64,000 nt of DNA, taken from NCBI RefSeq assembly GCF_003711515.1, contig NW_021167082.1, positions 2,907,691-2,971,690 on the forward strand. The letters run 5' to 3'. How positions within the stretch are numbered: position 1 is the first letter of the stretch; every line of letters begins with the position of its first letter. The stretch comes from Sodiomyces alkalinus F11. Taxonomy: Eukaryota > Ascomycota > Sordariomycetes > Glomerellales > Plectosphaerellaceae. Under the pieces are notes generated by a model. It was not told where the DNA came from. It searched no databases and saw nothing but the letters and a program-made list of their open reading frames with translations. Position numbers and translations under genes: made by a program. Below are positions 61,561-64,000 of the stretch, in pieces.

Positions 61561-62585
61561 GGGACCTAATAAGAGGATTAGCGTAGCGAAGGCGTAGAGG
61601 GGGCGTAGCGGGGATAAACCGGGGCGTAATAGCTACTATTACGGTTACTATTAATATACTTAATATAATAAGCGCCCGCTCCTAAGTCGGGTTAGTAAAA
61701 GCGATATAACGGGGGCGTAATAGGAGCGTAGCGGGAATATAACGCGACTATTTACCGGGCGGATTTTAGTAAGGAGCTACCTAATAGTTACGGGCGAGAG
61801 ACATAATATAGGAGGTATATAGCGATAAGCGGATAGTAGGGGCAGACTATACCGGGTTAGAATATAAAGCGGGGGCGTAGAGCGGGCGCGACGATAATAG
61901 AGCAGGGAACTTATAGTACAAGGTGTTAAGAAGGAGATATAGGTCTACCCCGAAGGGATAAGGACTAGAGGGTGATAGGGAGTAACAGATAAGAATCGTA
62001 GTCTTATATAAGGAGAGGCCAACTATAGGTCAACTAGTGGTTAATAGGAAGAGTATCTTGAAGGTAGGTGGTAGTGTAGAGGAGAGATAATTGCTAACCC
62101 CTTCCTTCTAGAATAGTCTAGCTCCCTGTCTTATATAATAAATATCCACTTATCAGTTAGCCGGTAATCTACTACTATATCCTAGTACCTCCTAAGTCTT
62201 CCTTATATCCTACACCTAATAGGCTACCCCTTCCTAGAATAAGGCCTATCCTTAGGCTATAGCTAGTTACGGAGTATCCGTAGGGTGGATAGTGATTATC
62301 GGGTAAGGCGAGTGGGTTAATAATACTATCGGTAATACGTAGGTCGGAGCTTAAAGAATATAAAGCCGTAGGTAATCCACCGTTAAGTAACGGTAGAGCT
62401 AAAGGCTTAAAATATATCCTAACCTTAAATAGTAGTATTAGAGGATGTTTTTAGGGGAAGAGAATAAAGAGATAATTCCTTATAAAGTATGCTATTTTAG
62501 GCATATATAAAGGCGTGGAAAGAACTACTATAGGTAGATAACCGTTAATTAGACGGTGGTTTATATAGGGTCAAAAAAAAAATAA

Positions 62586-63917
62586 GTCTATAAAGAAGAT
62601 ATCCTTATATAATAACAGATATAAAATAAAAGTTTACAGCAGCTATTTACCCACTATTAGATAGTAGCAGTATTATTAAACGGCTAATATCTACCGGTTT
62701 ATTAAACGCGTTCGTATTATTTATTCCGTGAATAGGGAAGTGCGTTACCGGTAATAAAGGCGCGCCTGCCCTTTTATACGTAAATAAGGAAACGGTAGGC
62801 AGGATAAGTAGGGTCTCCGTAATTATATAGAGGATCTTTTCGGCTACAAGCCTCTTTTCCTTTTCTTCTTCTTTTTTCCTCTTTAGGTTCCCGGAGGAGG
62901 TTATAAGTATTCCCCCCCATTCCTCTCTTAAGGAGGCTATAGGCAGTATTATCGTGCTAGAACTAAAGTAAAGGAGGCGGCAGTCTAGCAGAGGGGTAAC
63001 GGGTGGCTAACGGGTATACAGCTTTTCTTTAGTATACTTTAGCAATTTTTCTCTGGTATATATGGGTCTATTCTTCCGTTAGAATCTAAGTTCGAAGGAG
63101 AGTAATAGCTAGACAGCGGTTAAATAAAAACTAATATAGAATAGATTAATAGAGAAGGTTTATTAGTTATTAAAGTTAGGTGAAGATTTATCGAGCGTTA
63201 TAAGTGCGTCTAGAGTTATAGTAGGAATATAGGCGATAGCTAATTAGCTATAGGATAACTATACCTCTTAGGGGTAATCGTGGTAGCGGTGTAGTAAAGA
63301 CTCCTAAAAAACCTTGTCCTAAGAAAAGTAATACCGCCGGCGTTTAATAGGGGATTAGCGGTAAGGCGTCCGGTACCTAGGGTACGGATACAGAGAATAA
63401 TAATACATCGGCGCCTATAAGTCTAATTAGTGGAGAAATAGGTAGTAGTTAGTAGTAAACTAGTAATAAAGTTAGTAATAAAAACGAAAACAGTGCCGGT
63501 AATTCGAATAATAATTCTATAGCTGGAAATAATAGAATAATAGAGTTAGGTAATAGTGGATTAGCGAATACTTCTCGGCCGTACACTTTATATCCTCCCG
63601 CAGAATAGGGATATAATCCGTTTCCGGTTCCGTGCGTGCGGTGTATTAGTCGAATAATAAAGTGGTACCCTAGTAGTAGTTAAATCCCCTTATATAGTTA
63701 TAGAGATTATAAATAAAATAGTCGAATAGGGGGTAATAGTTAATTAGCTACTAACTTAGTATAATAACGGCCTCGCTTAAATACATATAGTATATAGGAC
63801 AGGGATTAAAGCCCTATATAAAGGTATATTAGTTAGTCTATAGCTATTCCACTACTAATTAATTATAGATACAATATATATAGTTAGATAAGATTATACG
63901 CCTTCGTGATATAATTA

Positions 63918-63920
<3 letters not shown>
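62586..63920 (+). other. Unassigned segment with an Asn/Ser-rich coding-like frame
   Basis: 62586-63180 shows no frame; a pyrimidine tract lies at 62845-62885. From about 63265 to 63700 one plus-strand frame is fairly open: KTPKKPCPKKSNTAG, then an Asn/Ser-rich stretch, then PFPVPCVRCISRIIKWYPSS with CX2C and more Tyr that could be former Cys. It may be the gag or ORF1 of an element whose rest lies elsewhere. I do not recognise it. Confidence 0.35.
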
Positions 63921-63950
<30 letters not shown>

Positions 63951-64000
63951 CTTACTCCGCTATCGTATCTAATCTATAGGAGCCTATTCAGACTATACGG
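63921..64000 (-). mobile_element. 3' end of a second LINE-4 copy, running off the window
   Basis: On the minus strand the last 70 bases (GTATAGTCTGAATAGGC.. TAGCGGAGTAAG) match the end of the LINE-4 insertion at 33840-33895 and are followed by a TAA-repeat tail (63920-63950). The body of the element lies beyond the right edge. Confidence 0.7.

Larger units (their letters stand above)
58030..62585 (+). mobile_element. LINE-3, second non-LTR family
   Basis: A G/C-richer element with ORF1 carrying zinc knuckles and ORF2 carrying endonuclease and reverse transcriptase. Its protein sequence is clearly different from LINE-1. A run of ten or so A at about 62573-62583 may be its tail. Start and end are approximate. 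The 500 bp before that tail are non-coding. Confidence 0.68.

Overview
The window looks like a transposon-rich, gene-poor block of a filamentous ascomycete genome (Pezizomycotina inferred). Two stretches of ordinary protein-coding DNA survive. One is the 3' end of a GPI inositol-deacylase gene (BST1/PGAP1 family, 1-789). The other is a complete, spliced gene for the Msp1/ATAD1 AAA ATPase of the mitochondrial outer membrane (34854-36331, minus strand, five exons, 387 residues). Almost everything else is retrotransposon DNA mutated in the manner of repeat-induced point mutation (RIP). CpA and TpG have become TpA on both strands, CpG is kept, and the reading frames are riddled with TAG and TAA where the family would have Gln or Trp.

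Layout. 1-1070: BST1 end and unique flank. 1071-9512: a minus-strand Copia element (A0), split by a complete minus-strand Copia (B, 2058-8881). 9512-15505: a Tad-like LINE. 15506-18515: a truncated minus-strand Gypsy. 18516-19430: a second, 5'-truncated LINE. 19431-20470: RIP-mutated sequence with an unrecognised minus-strand coding-like frame. 20471-21679: a Copia A fragment. 21680-28179: a plus-strand Copia (C). 28180-29819: gag and LTR of a fourth Copia (D). 29820-31130: unassigned pieces, including a LINE tail and a hairpin-rich segment with a tRNA-like head. 31130-34232: a Copia A fragment whose LTR carries a small LINE insertion with a long TAA tail. 34233-34853: unassigned. 34854-36433: MSP1 and its short promoter. 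36434-45480: a Copia A element (A2) with a complete related Copia (A1, 36510-42833) inserted in its LTR. 45481-58030: a second Gypsy-like element split by a complete chromodomain Gypsy (48272-57061). 58030-62585: a third LINE. 62586-64000: unassigned sequence ending in a minus-strand LINE tail.

Several insertions can be proved from matching LTR lengths and target-site duplications, so the order of events is readable: A1 went into the LTR of A2, the chromodomain Gypsy into Gypsy2, Copia B into A0, and the small LINE into a Copia LTR. Two things go beyond routine annotation. The Copia families share a primer-binding site that fits the anticodon region of initiator tRNA-Met (half-tRNA priming). 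The chromodomain Gypsy carries a 438-codon antisense reading frame between integrase and 3' LTR. I saw no CRISPR, operon or other prokaryotic system. Element ends without an LTR or target-site duplication are approximate.
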